Source of the DNA: Treponema sp.
Lineage (GTDB): Bacteria; Spirochaetota; Spirochaetia; Treponematales; Treponemataceae
NCBI GenBank assembly: GCA_017469785.1
Contig: JAFUFU010000041.1
Location: 1-64,000, forward strand
DNA: 64,000 nucleotides
Direction of reading: 5' to 3'
In this document: positions 33,234-41,391 of the stretch, piece after piece
How the letters are laid out: each line of letters starts with the position of its first letter
Position numbering within the stretch: the stretch's first letter is position 1
The notes under the pieces: generated by a model
Seen by the model: the letters and a program-made list of their open reading frames with translations, nothing else
What the model was told of the DNA's origin: nothing
Databases searched by the model: none
Made by a program: the position numbers and the translations under genes

Positions 33234-33262
33234 ATTATAATGCTTTACAGCATCCTTGTCAC
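33234..33262 (-). promoter_or_regulatory. Promoter of the envelope glycan operon
   Basis: Minus strand GTGACA (33257-33262), 17-bp spacer, TATAAT (33234-33239), ending 18 nt before ATG 33215. It lies over the last codons of the DUF554 gene. Confidence 0.75.
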
Positions 33263-34006
33263 CAGAGGCTCGCAGAGAACGAATATCACGCTGAAAAGGA
33301 CTGCCGGAAGATAATTGGCCGTCTTCAGTTTTTTGAGCCCCATGAGATTGATTCCAATGAGAATGATGAGGGCGCCGCCACTTCCTGTAAGCTCGGCAAT
33401 CATCTCCTCGCTGACATAAGGGGCAATCAGCACGGAAAGAAGAGTGAGGGCGCCCTGATAAAGGAAAATCGCGATGATGCTGAAAGCGGTTCCCACACCC
33501 ATGGCCACGGCGAATCCAATGGAAATAAAGCCGTCCAGAATCGATTTTAAGAAAATAATAGAATAATCATGCTCGATTCCGGCCTTAAAACTGCCAACAA
33601 TAGCCATTGCCCCAACACAAAAGAGCACCGAAGCGTTCAAAAAGGCATAGGCGAAATTTTTCTGAGGCCTGCCAGATGAAAAAGATTCAGGCGCGGAAGG
33701 GGAAAGCCTTCCCCTCGCTTCAACATCTTCTTTCTTCATAAAGATCCTTTCCAAAAATTTTCCGAAAGCGAGGATTTTTCCGTCGATGTCAAGGAGGGTA
33801 CCAACGATGCCGCCGAGAATCAGGGCAAGGGCAAGGAAAACGACGTTCTGGTATTTGAAAGACATCTGCACACCCATTATAAAGGAAACCAGACCGCAAG
33901 CCAGCTGAATAGAATCAGTGACCTTCTGGGGGATTTTTTTTGCGAACAAAAGCCCGATAATAGAGCCTGCCAAAATCGTTGCACAATTTACAAATACGGC
34001 AATCAT
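33245..34006 (-). CDS. DUF554 family membrane protein (transport-like) with an inserted palindrome
   Basis: About 253 residues from ATG 34006 (MIAVFVNCATILAGSIIGLLFA). Hydrophobic segments cover most of the length, with VFLALALILGGIVGTLLDIDGKILAFGKFLE, AYAFLNASVLFCVGAMAIVGSFKAG and GGALIILIGINLMGLKKL typical of DUF554, whose transported substrate is unknown. Between membrane parts lies a hydrophilic stretch, EDVEARGRLSPSAPESFSSGRPQK, about 20 residues. Its DNA is a GC-rich palindrome that resembles an intergenic repeat. The frame to 34057 is not used because a better start is at 34006. Confidence 0.8.
   Translation of the reverse strand: MIAVFVNCATILAGSIIGLLFAKKIPQKVTDSIQLACGLVSFIMGVQMSFKYQNVVFLALALILGGIVGTLLDIDGKILAFGKFLERIFMKKEDVEARGRLSPSAPESFSSGRPQKNFAYAFLNASVLFCVGAMAIVGSFKAGIEHDYSIIFLKSILDGFISIGFAVAMGVGTAFSIIAIFLYQGALTLLSVLIAPYVSEEMIAELTGSGGALIILIGINLMGLKKLKTANYLPAVLFSVIFVLCEPLVTRML
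33698..33720. repeat. GC-rich palindrome in frame inside the DUF554 gene
   Basis: AAGGGGAAAGCCTTCCCCTCGC: AAGGGGAA and TTCCCCT are inverted copies flanked by GCGC. It encodes part of the residues ARGRLSPSAPES. It shares pattern and flanks with 59268-59292 and the last hairpin at 23085-23180. Confidence 0.55.
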
Positions 34007-34053
34007 TTTTAAACCTGACTTGAACATAGGGAGACGTTTGAAGCGCAGCATCA

Positions 34054-34135
34054 GCAAAACGCGAAAGCGTTTTGGGCCGAGTCTCGACTGAAGCTATGCT
34101 TCGGGCGGCACAGCATGCGCCACTAGCTCCACATA
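34054..34135. other. Hairpins and a tRNA-Leu fragment upstream of DUF554
   Basis: AAAACGC-GAAA-GCGTTTT at about 34057-34074 and GAAGC-TAT-GCTTC at about 34090-34102 form hairpins. GGCACAGCATGCGCCACTAGC at 34107-34127 matches 20 of 21 bases of the tRNA-Leu variable arm and anticodon 3' side (34198-34218). Nothing here codes for a protein I can support. Confidence 0.6.
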
Positions 34136-34167
34136 AAAAATTGAGGCCTCCCATTTGGGAAGCCTCA
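34133..34167 (-). terminator. Intrinsic terminator after tRNA-Leu
   Basis: Minus strand TGAGGCTTCCC, AAAT, GGGAGGCCTCA (one mismatch), followed by AATTTTTT. It lies 9 nt beyond the tRNA 3' end. Confidence 0.8.
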
Positions 34168-34175
34168 TAAACTAG

Positions 34176-34257
34176 TGCGGAGAACCTGACTTGAACAGGC
34201 ACAGCTTGCGCCACTAGCACCTCAAGCTAGCGTGTCTACCAATTCCACCATCCCCGC
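34176..34257 (-). tRNA. tRNA-Leu (anticodon GAG)
   Basis: 82 nt, minus strand, class II with a short variable arm (GGCGCAAGC region). Acceptor GCGGGGA pairs with TCTCCGC (one G-U), with discriminator A73. Anticodon stem CTAGC/GCTAG closes loop TTGAGGT, anticodon GAG. The D arm TGGTGGAATTGGTAGACACG is leucine-type. CCA is not encoded. Confidence 0.93.
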
Positions 34258-34352
34258 AACTGATGTATAATATATTATAGAAATGCGGATAAAGTGTCAA
34301 TAGTAATCCAATATTTTTTACTTTTTTTTACAGATATTTTTTCTATTTTTTT

Positions 34353-34381
34353 TTGCAAAATTTAATAAACAACGTTATAAT
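34353..34381 (+). promoter_or_regulatory. Promoter of the diguanylate cyclase gene
   Basis: TTGCAA (34353-34358), 17-bp spacer, TATAAT (34376-34381), 35 nt before ATG 34417. A T9 tract lies just upstream (34346-34354). Confidence 0.75.
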
Positions 34382-34416
34382 GGTAGGGTATAGCGTCACT
34401 AAAATCAGGAGATATT

Positions 34417-35625
34417 ATGTATTATTCCAGTTTTGGGATTCTCGCTCTTTTAGTCCTTATCATAATCAATTACAATGTCCTGATTCATCCAAGTCAAGAT
34501 GCGACGCTTCCAGCTCACAGAGCCTACAGAACATTTCTTTTCAGCGTTATTGCTTTCTACATCTCAGACATTCTCTGGGGGATTTTCTATATTCTTGAAG
34601 ACAAAACTTTTGTTTACGCAGACACCGTAGTATATTTTGTAACGATGGCCCTTGCCATGTTCTTCTGGACGCGATACGCCATAGCCTACATCAACGAGAA
34701 AAACAAATTCGCTTCAATCATGCTGCATAGCGGGAACGTTTTCCTCTTCTTTATGGCTGCGAGCCTTGCCATCAATTTCTTCATTCCGGTGACTTTTTAC
34801 TTCGACCAGAATGGAGTATATCACTCTGACAAGGCCAGATACCTGACACTTCTGATACAGATCCTGCTTTATTCTTCAACCGCCATCTACATGCTGGTCA
34901 TAACGACACGAAAAGACAAAAAATCAAAACTGAGGCACAGGACCATCGGAGTTTTCGGGCTTACAATGACGATTCTTGTCATCATTCAAATCATATTTCC
35001 GCTGCTTCCCTTCTACGCAATCGGATACATGATAGGAACCTGCCTTATCCATACATTTATCCTTGAAGATGAAAAGGAAGACCGGCGAAAAGAGCTTGAG
35101 AGAAGGCTCCAGATTGAAGAAATTCAGGAGCTGGAACTGGGCTCGGCAAGGCTCATGGCTTTCACCGATCCCCTGACAGGCGTTAAAAGCAAGGCGGCCT
35201 ACAATGAAGACGTGCTGGGAATCGAAAAACGAATTGAGGACGGAATCCTAAAGAATTTTGGCCTTATTGTTTTTGACGTGAATGACTTAAAGCTCGTAAA
35301 CGACACTAAAGGACACAAGGCCGGCGATGCCTACATAATAGAAGCCTGCTCAATCATCAGCCACGCATTCTCTCACAGCCCGATTTACAGAATCGGGGGC
35401 GATGAATTTGTCGTATTCCTGTACAAGGAATCATATAAAAACCATCAGGCAAACCTCGCTGAATTCAAGAACACAATCGAGGAGAACAAGAAATCGGGAG
35501 GGGTCGTAGTTTCATACGGTTTCGCCGACTTCAAGGAAATCAGCGAAAAAACCTACAAATGCCTCTTTGAGACCGCCGACGCCCGGATGTACGAGCGTAA
35601 GCGTAAACTGAAGAATCTGGTCTAA
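34417..35625 (+). CDS. Membrane-anchored GGDEF diguanylate cyclase
   Basis: A 402-residue protein with six or seven predicted membrane segments in residues 1-210 (ILALLVLIIINYNVLI, FLFSVIAFYISDILWGIFYIL, and others) and a coiled linker (KEDRRKELERRLQIEEIQELE). A GGDEF domain covers about residues 235-400, with DPLTGVKSKAAYNED, LIVFDVNDLKLVNDTKGHKAGD and RIGGDEFVVFL. GGDEF enzymes make cyclic di-GMP, controlling motility and attachment in spirochaetes. No RxxD inhibitory I-site lies five residues before GGDEF, so product feedback is probably absent. AGGAG sits before the ATG. It converges on fusA with four overlapping bases. Confidence 0.93.
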   Translation: MYYSSFGILALLVLIIINYNVLIHPSQDATLPAHRAYRTFLFSVIAFYISDILWGIFYILEDKTFVYADTVVYFVTMALAMFFWTRYAIAYINEKNKFASIMLHSGNVFLFFMAASLAINFFIPVTFYFDQNGVYHSDKARYLTLLIQILLYSSTAIYMLVITTRKDKKSKLRHRTIGVFGLTMTILVIIQIIFPLLPFYAIGYMIGTCLIHTFILEDEKEDRRKELERRLQIEEIQELELGSARLMAFTDPLTGVKSKAAYNEDVLGIEKRIEDGILKNFGLIVFDVNDLKLVNDTKGHKAGDAYIIEACSIISHAFSHSPIYRIGGDEFVVFLYKESYKNHQANLAEFKNTIEENKKSGGVVVSYGFADFKEISEKTYKCLFETADARMYERKRKLKNLV

Positions 35626-37682
35626 TAAGCCGAATCAAGCCCGCCAGCTTTTACCTGGAAGTGAGCAAATTCCATTGAGAAGCTTGCACGCCCCTGGGTT
35701 ACGGAACGCAGGTTCGTTGAGAAGCCGAACATTTTTGCCATAGGCGCGATACAGTGGACGATTTCGCCAGAGGCTTTTGAGTCCTGACCTGCAATCTGTC
35801 CGCCCCGCTGCACAATCTGGCTGATTGCGTCACCCACGAATTCAAGCGGACAAGAAATGTCAACGTTCATGACAGGCTCCAGAATCTGGGGAGTTGCCTT
35901 GGCAGCCGCCTCGTCAAAAGCCTGGGCCGCGCATGCGGTAAAGGCAAATGGAGTGCCCGTAAGCTCGTTGTAGTCGATTTTTGTGACGGTAACGCCCACA
36001 TCGGCGCAAGGATAGCCGTATTTGATTCCAGAAGAGAAGGAATTCTCGATTCCAGCCTTGATTGCGTCGTAAATCTCTTCAGGAACCTGAGAGTCGTGGA
36101 CGGAGCAAGAATAGGTGTTTCCAACGCCCTGCTCATTCTGACGGATTTTAATTGTAAGTCCTGCGGTGTTGTCCTTTCCGGCAAGGTTTTTCTCCCAGGA
36201 AGAAGAAACTTCGGCTTCGTTGGTGACGCTTTCGCGGTAAGTGACCTGAGGAGCGCCGACATTCGCCTTTACGCCGAAATCGTCTTTCATGCGGGTAACG
36301 AGAACGTCAAGGTGAAGCTCGCCCATGCCGGAGATGATGAGCTGGCCTGTCTCGGCATCCTCATGGCTGGTGAAAGTAGGATCTTCCCGGCTCATGACGG
36401 CAAGGGTTTCAACGAGCTTATCCTTGTCGCTCAAAGTTTCAGGCTCGATGGCGATTGAGATTACCGGCTCCGGGAATTTAAGGCTTTCAAGGAGAATCGG
36501 CATTCCCTCGCTTCCCAAAGTGTCGCCGGTCTGGGAGATTTTAAGGCCTACGAAAACGGCTATGTCTCCGGCCTGAACGCTATCCATCTGCTCCATGTGG
36601 TTTGCGTTTACGCGCAGGATTCGGTTGATTCGCTCCCGCTTTTTCTTTCCAACGTTGAGGCACTGGCTTCCCGTGGTGAATTTTCCAGAATAGACGCGGA
36701 CGAAAGCGAGCGCGCCCATTTCCCGGTCCTGCTGAATCTTGAAAACAAGGCCAAGGGGCATTTTCTTTTCGTCACATGGGATTTCCACGCTCTCTTCCTT
36801 GTCTTTTTTGACGTGAAGTCCCTTTGCGGGGGGAACATCCGTGGGGCAGGGAAGATAATCGATTACCGCGTCGATGAGCGGCTGAACGCCCTTGTTGCGC
36901 CGTGCCGTGCCGCACAAACACGGAACGAGGGTGCGGTTGATTGTAAGGGTGCGGAGAGCCTTTTTAAGCTGCTCGTTGGTGATTTCTCCGCCCTCAAGAT
37001 AAATCATTCCCAATTCATCGTCGTTTGAGGCGATTGCGTCTATGAGCTTTTCCCGCCATTCCGCGGCAAGGTCTTTGTATTTGTCAGAGATTTCTGACTC
37101 GGTGAAAGTCTCGCCCTCATCCTCTTCGTTCCAGCGGATTTCTTTCATGGTGAAAAGGTCGATTACGCCCTCAAAATCCTCGCCCTGCCCCATGGGAACC
37201 TGAAGGGCCACGGTGTTGACGCCGAATTTTTCGTGGACATCGTTAATAGAATAGAAGAAGTCCGCGCCGATTCGGTCCATTTTGTTGACAAAACACAAGC
37301 GGGGAACAGAGAATTCATCGGCCTGCTTCCAGACAGTCTCAGTCTGTGGCTGAACGCCGTCTACAGCGCAGATTACGGCAACGGCACCGTCCAAGACTCG
37401 CAAAGAACGCTCGACCTCGGCAGTGAAGTCAACGTGCCCCGGAGTGTCGATGATGTTGATTGTGTAGCCCTTCCAGTCAGTGGTGATTGCCGCCGAAGCG
37501 ATTGTGATTCCACGCTCCTGCTCCTGCTTCATGAAGTCCATTGTTGCCGCGCCGTCGTCAATTTCGCCGATGCGGTGAATTTTACCTGTATAATAGAGGA
37601 TTCGCTCAGTTGTGGTGGTTTTTCCTGCGTCGATATGCGCCATGATTCCGATGTTGCGCATTTTCTGTAAGTTAAGTGCCAT
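35622..37682 (-). CDS. fusA: Elongation factor G
   Basis: 686 residues from ATG 37682 (MALNLQKMRNIGIMAHIDAGKTTTTERILYYTG), with G1 AHIDAGKTT, switch I GIHxIGEI-DDGAATMDFMKQEQERGITI, G3 DTPGHVDFTAEV, G4 NKMDR, and EF-G domains II-V (MAKMFGFSTNLRSVTQGRASFSMEFAHFQ near the end). It drives ribosomal translocation or, in paralogues, recycling. Spirochaetes often have two EF-G genes, and which this is cannot be told here. AAAGGA precedes ATG 37682; the longer frame to 37724 begins in a CACAGAG repeat and is rejected. It is not in a str operon. Confidence 0.97.
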   Translation of the reverse strand: MALNLQKMRNIGIMAHIDAGKTTTTERILYYTGKIHRIGEIDDGAATMDFMKQEQERGITIASAAITTDWKGYTINIIDTPGHVDFTAEVERSLRVLDGAVAVICAVDGVQPQTETVWKQADEFSVPRLCFVNKMDRIGADFFYSINDVHEKFGVNTVALQVPMGQGEDFEGVIDLFTMKEIRWNEEDEGETFTESEISDKYKDLAAEWREKLIDAIASNDDELGMIYLEGGEITNEQLKKALRTLTINRTLVPCLCGTARRNKGVQPLIDAVIDYLPCPTDVPPAKGLHVKKDKEESVEIPCDEKKMPLGLVFKIQQDREMGALAFVRVYSGKFTTGSQCLNVGKKKRERINRILRVNANHMEQMDSVQAGDIAVFVGLKISQTGDTLGSEGMPILLESLKFPEPVISIAIEPETLSDKDKLVETLAVMSREDPTFTSHEDAETGQLIISGMGELHLDVLVTRMKDDFGVKANVGAPQVTYRESVTNEAEVSSSWEKNLAGKDNTAGLTIKIRQNEQGVGNTYSCSVHDSQVPEEIYDAIKAGIENSFSSGIKYGYPCADVGVTVTKIDYNELTGTPFAFTACAAQAFDEAAAKATPQILEPVMNVDISCPLEFVGDAISQIVQRGGQIAGQDSKASGEIVHCIAPMAKMFGFSTNLRSVTQGRASFSMEFAHFQVKAGGLDSAY

Positions 37683-37695
37683 ATTTTTTCCTTTT

Positions 37696-37785
37696 AAATT
37701 TCTCACAGAGAACACAGAGTTCACAGAGAACTAATTTAATAAGTAAACTCCTCTGTGGACTCTTAAGCTCTGTGAGGAATTTTAT
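37696..37785. repeat. CACAGAG-type inverted repeat, copy 6
   Basis: AAATTTCTCACAGAGAACACAGAGTTCACAGAG is on the left; CCTCTGTGGACTCTTAAGCTCTGTGAGGAATTTT is on the right, complementary with a loop of about 20 nt. It lies between fusA and tRNA-Lys. At 90 bp it is one of the shortest and best-paired copies. Confidence 0.8.
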
Positions 37786-37824
37786 TCAAAAAAAAAGGAA
37801 CATCGAGCAGATGTTCCTTAAATG

Positions 37825-37897
37825 TGAGCTATGATGGATTCGAACCATCGACAGCCGCCTTAAAAGGGCGGTGCTCTACCTACTGAGCTAATAGCCC
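37825..37897 (-). tRNA. tRNA-Lys (anticodon TTT)
   Basis: 73 nt, minus strand. Acceptor GGGCTAT pairs with ATAGCTC, with discriminator A73. D arm TAGCTCAGTAGGTAGAGCA; anticodon stem CCGCC/GGCGG with loop CTTTTAA, anticodon TTT; T arm GATGGTTCGAATCCATC. CCA is not encoded. The gap to the phosphatase gene upstream is AT-rich and holds no other gene. Confidence 0.95.
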
Positions 37898-37985
37898 ATG
37901 TGTTCATTGCTGAATGAATTAAATGTTATATGTTTTTTTGTTTTGTGTCAATAGAAAATTCCTATAAGACGATTAAAAAAACTTA

Positions 37986-38438
37986 TCAATGACACAGGCA
38001 ATCCAGCAGGCTGCGGCAGCCAAGCAGGACGTCGTTCCAGGTTTCTTCAAAATTGCCCGTGTACCAGGGATCGGCCACATCCCGGTTCTGGCCGGCATAT
38101 TCCATGAGGTAGTGAATTTTTCCGGCGCTGTCCTCCCCTACGCGACGCTTCAAGTGTCTCTCGTTTTCGCTGTCCATGATTACAAGCAGGTCAAAATCAT
38201 TATAGTCGTCGGGAGTGACAAGGCGGGCGCGGTGGTCAGTGAAAGAGATTCCGTTTTTTGTGAGAATCTGCCTGCTTCCCCGGTGCATTCCGTTACCGAT
38301 TTCGTCATAGTCGGTGGCGGCAGAATCAATGTAAAAATCGTTCTCAAGCCCGGCCTGACGCACGAGATGCTTCATGACCATCTCGGCCATGGGTGAGCGG
38401 CAGATATTTCCGTGGCAGATAAATAGGATTCGTTTCAT
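37986..38438 (-). CDS. Low-molecular-weight protein-tyrosine phosphatase
   Basis: A 150-residue protein with the active-site P-loop CHGNICRSPMAE at residues 8-19 (nucleophilic Cys, Arg). The general-acid Asp is in the DPWYTGNFEETW motif near residue 120. The family dephosphorylates protein tyrosines and in bacteria often regulates tyrosine kinases of polysaccharide export. No kinase is adjacent. ATG 38438 has no Shine-Dalgarno, and a TATTCT lies seven nt upstream, another possible leaderless start. It stands alone. Confidence 0.93.
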   Translation of the reverse strand: MKRILFICHGNICRSPMAEMVMKHLVRQAGLENDFYIDSAATDYDEIGNGMHRGSRQILTKNGISFTDHRARLVTPDDYNDFDLLVIMDSENERHLKRRVGEDSAGKIHYLMEYAGQNRDVADPWYTGNFEETWNDVLLGCRSLLDCLCH

Positions 38439-38504
38439 GATAAAAAGAATACCAAAAGTCAGGAAAAGATAAAAGGGTAAGATTTTACATTCTTTTCATA
38501 CTAC

Positions 38505-38533
38505 TTGCACAATTTTCTAAAATCCGTTAAATT
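38505..38533 (+). promoter_or_regulatory. Probable promoter of the DUF2798 gene
   Basis: TTGCAC (38505-38510), 17-bp spacer, TAAATT (38528-38533). The leader to ATG 38653 would be about 110 nt; I see no known riboswitch in it. Confidence 0.6.
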
Positions 38534-38652
38534 AATCCTGCTTGAGATTGAATCTTGGTTGCCACAGCTTCCGAGCCTCATGCGTTTTTCAGTTCTGAAT
38601 GGCGTAGTTTAACAATCTTTGCAAAATCTTTTTCGGCAAGGAGTAAACTAAT

Positions 38653-39120
38653 ATGCCAAAGTCTTTATTTCAGGAAATCATTTTCACAATCATCATGGTC
38701 TTTTTTATGGTCTACGCCCTTATCTGCTACAACATGACCCTCGCCATCGGGGATTTGTCCAACGCAGTGTTTCTGGGAGCTTTCCGGGAGCTTTTGATTA
38801 TGGGGCCGATTGCCTTCCTGCTGGACATGCTTGTGGCAGGTCCGTTGGCAAAGAGATTCACTTTCAAAATCTTCAATCCGGCCGAGACAAAGCCGATTTT
38901 CCTTATCCTTTCGATTTCGGTGCTTTCGGTCATGTTCATGTGCCCGCTCATGAGCCTGGCGGCAACGATTCTCTTCAAGGGCGGACTTTTGCAGAGCGAG
39001 GTTCTCGCAATCTGGATCAAGACTACAATCATGAACTTTCCGATGGCCTTTTTCTGGCAGCTGTGCTTTGCAGGTCCTGTGGTACGCCGGATTTTTGGCG
39101 CGGTGTTTGGAAGGAAGTAA
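38653..39120 (+). CDS. DUF2798-type small membrane protein
   Basis: A 155-residue protein with four hydrophobic segments arranged as two similar halves (IIFTIIMVFFMVYALICYNMTLAIG and LILSISVLSVMFMCPLMSLAATILF, each followed by an amphipathic helix and a second segment). This fits DUF2798, whose function is unknown. GCAAGGAG lies before the ATG at 38653. It is transcribed alone and converges on the GPH symporter gene across a strong terminator. Confidence 0.75.
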   Translation: MPKSLFQEIIFTIIMVFFMVYALICYNMTLAIGDLSNAVFLGAFRELLIMGPIAFLLDMLVAGPLAKRFTFKIFNPAETKPIFLILSISVLSVMFMCPLMSLAATILFKGGLLQSEVLAIWIKTTIMNFPMAFFWQLCFAGPVVRRIFGAVFGRK

Positions 39121-39189
39121 GATAAAATAAGGGGTGAGTCTGAAAATATCACTTTCAGCCTTTCCCCCGTAAAATTGGAAAGAAAAAGG

Positions 39190-39238
39190 ATTGAAAGGGA
39201 AAAGGAAACCTTTTGAAGGTTGCCTTTTCCCTTTTTTT
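39190..39238. terminator. Strong bidirectional terminator
   Basis: AAAGGGAAAAGG-AAACCTT pairs with AAGGTT-GCCTTTTCCCTTT with a TTG loop, giving a stem of about 18 bp with A and T flanks. It serves both the DUF2798 gene (plus) and the symporter gene (minus, stop at 39237). A smaller hairpin CTGAAA/TTTCAG lies at 39141-39159. Confidence 0.85.
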
Positions 39239-40688
39239 ATTTTCTGGTTTTAAGTTCAGATGAGATTTCCTCGACTTTTTCGTCTGTGAGGACAAATCGG
39301 TATTTGAAAATCATTACGCCGAGAATCAGGACGAGGATTGGAATCAGGGTCATTACCATTCGCAATCCCATTTTTGAAGCGTCAGAGACTCCCTGAGAGA
39401 AGTCGATGTTGACAGATTCGCCGGCAGCCTCGTCCACAGTCTGCTTGAGGTTGAGGACAGAAAGCGAGATGGACGCGATGAATGCGGCGACGCCGGAAGC
39501 CAGTTTGACGACAAAGGTCTGCATACTGAAAATCACGGATTCATCCCTGCGGCTGTTCTTCAAATCGCCGTAGTCAACGGTGTTTGCGAGGAAAATCGTG
39601 ATGATGACGTTGTTCACGCCGGCACTTGCCATGACAAGGACGCCTGGAATCAGGAAGGGAACTACGCTGTTCACGCCAAGGCTTGCCATGACAAGGAGCG
39701 CGACGTAGCCCATAATGCTCATGGTAACACTCACATAGAAAATTTTAGTGTTGCTGAGCTTGAGACCGTTGCGGAGAAGAGGATAGAGAAGAATCATTGC
39801 GAGAATCTGGGTGCCGCCGCCCACCATATTGAAGAGGGCATAACCGTCATTCCAGTTTGTTCCGCCCAAATCATATTTGAAGAAATAAATCACCAGATTT
39901 GAAGTGATGTAGAGGGCGATGTTCACCACGACGATTGTGAGGACAACGCACACAGCCTGATCGTTGCGGAGAAGGGCGCGGAACATTTCGCCCATAGACG
40001 GAGTTTTCATATCGACGGTTGATTTTTCCTTGATTGAAAGGCAGAGAATCAGCGTGAAGATGATGAAAAGCAAGGCAACGCCGAGAGTGAAATACTTGAA
40101 GCCGACCAGCTCGCTCCACTGGCCTCCGGGAAAGCGGGATGACAGTTCAGCCGGAACGATTCCGCCCAGGATTTCACCGAGACGGGGAACCACAATCATC
40201 GTGGCGATTGAAATGATGGCAGAACCAACGCCGGCGCAGCTTCGCGCGAGAGTGGTCAGCACTTCCCTGTCCTTTCCCCCCTCGGTGAAGGCCGGAATCA
40301 TTGACCAATAGGGAATGTCCATCATCGTGTAAGTGACACCCCAGAGAATATAGGTGACAGCCACATAAGCGATAAGGCCTTTCGGGTCAAGGCTCGGCGG
40401 AGCGGCAAACATAAGAAAAAGAACGACGGCGTTCGTGAGAGTTCCAATCAAAAGCCAGGGGCGGAATTTTCCCCAGCGAGTCTTTGTTTTCGCGACGATA
40501 ACGCCCATGACCGGATCGTTGAACGCGTCAAAAATTCGCGCCACAAGCAGGATAATGCCCATGGCAACGGCGCTCACGCCCATGATGTCCTGGAAATAAT
40601 AAAGGATATAGCTGGCAGAAAGCATGTAAACCATGTCCTTTCCGACCGCTCCAAGACCATAAGATGCTTTTTCTTTTGCCCCCAACAT
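39237..40688 (-). CDS. GPH-family sugar:cation symporter (MelB type)
   Basis: A 483-residue, 12-segment transporter. Landmarks are EKASYGLGAVGKDMVYML, FDAFNDPVMGVIVAKTKTRWGKFRPWLLIG (the family RWGKFRPW loop) and YTMMDIPYWSMIPAFTEG. GPH proteins import oligosaccharides such as melibiose with Na+ or H+. It is the last gene of the operon with the alpha-galactosidase and lies 13 nt after the TetR gene. Import of an alpha-galactoside is inferred from that context. Confidence 0.93.
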   Translation of the reverse strand: MLGAKEKASYGLGAVGKDMVYMLSASYILYYFQDIMGVSAVAMGIILLVARIFDAFNDPVMGVIVAKTKTRWGKFRPWLLIGTLTNAVVLFLMFAAPPSLDPKGLIAYVAVTYILWGVTYTMMDIPYWSMIPAFTEGGKDREVLTTLARSCAGVGSAIISIATMIVVPRLGEILGGIVPAELSSRFPGGQWSELVGFKYFTLGVALLFIIFTLILCLSIKEKSTVDMKTPSMGEMFRALLRNDQAVCVVLTIVVVNIALYITSNLVIYFFKYDLGGTNWNDGYALFNMVGGGTQILAMILLYPLLRNGLKLSNTKIFYVSVTMSIMGYVALLVMASLGVNSVVPFLIPGVLVMASAGVNNVIITIFLANTVDYGDLKNSRRDESVIFSMQTFVVKLASGVAAFIASISLSVLNLKQTVDEAAGESVNIDFSQGVSDASKMGLRMVMTLIPILVLILGVMIFKYRFVLTDEKVEEISSELKTRK

Positions 40689-40701
40689 AACAGCCCCCTT
40701 T

Positions 40702-41391
40702 TCAATTTCTTAGTGCAACAAGAATAATGTTTATCAGTATTTCAATTTGTTTTCGTGCCTCGACGATTCTGTCCATGTTCAGCAATTCTCCTGAAATCGA
40801 GAGTTTCTGAGCAAGGCAGAAGAGGGAATGCATCATCGTAGTGAACATTTCCTGAACGCTCGCCTGTGCAAGCACGGGATTTTCCGAGCCGGTGAAAGAA
40901 ATCGAGCCGTCAGAGATTCCTTTTTTGAGCGCGTTCACGACAATCGTGTTCGTATCGCCAATGGTTTTCTCATATTCGGCCAGCCGTTCCGCCGACACTT
41001 TTTCTTTCTTAATGAAAGAATCAAAATAGTAAACGAAGCTGAAAAAACTCCGTTGACTGACCAAGGCGTCCTCGAAGATTTCAAGGAGGACTTTGAGCTG
41101 CTCATAGCCCGAAAGTTCCTTGTACGAATCCGCCGTAAAAACTTCATTGAAAATCGATTTCTCGATTCTCCAAGCGTAAATCGCCACTTCAATCGCCAGC
41201 TCTTCCTTGGTCTGGAAGTAGCGGTACAGTGAAGCCACGCCGATTTTTGCCTCGGCCGCAATATCATTCATCGAAATATTTTCGATACCGTCTTCTGCGA
41301 AAAGGCCAAAAGTACACTCGATAATCGACTGAATCCTACCGTCTTTTTTTTCCTTGCGTGTCTCTTTTACCTCAACGTCCCGGCCACTCAT
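40702..41391 (-). CDS. TetR-family transcriptional regulator of the alpha-galactoside operon
   Basis: About 229 residues from ATG 41391. The N-terminal HTH KKDGRIQSIIECTFGLFAEDGIENISMNDIAAEAKIGVASLYRYFQTKEELAIEVAIYAW is typical TetR, followed by a helical ligand domain. The start overlaps the end of the GT-B-like gene by 20 nt, so it is the fourth gene of the operon. The promoter of that operon carries two identical 17-bp operators. The most economical model is autorepression relieved by a sugar-related ligand. The longer frame to 41478 is not supported. Confidence 0.9.
   Translation of the reverse strand: MSGRDVEVKETRKEKKDGRIQSIIECTFGLFAEDGIENISMNDIAAEAKIGVASLYRYFQTKEELAIEVAIYAWRIEKSIFNEVFTADSYKELSGYEQLKVLLEIFEDALVSQRSFFSFVYYFDSFIKKEKVSAERLAEYEKTIGDTNTIVVNALKKGISDGSISFTGSENPVLAQASVQEMFTTMMHSLFCLAQKLSISGELLNMDRIVEARKQIEILINIILVALRN

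Noticed and set aside
33915..34220. 101-residue minus-strand frame over tRNA-Leu
   Set aside because: It overlaps the tRNA, its terminator and the true start of DUF554 in another frame.
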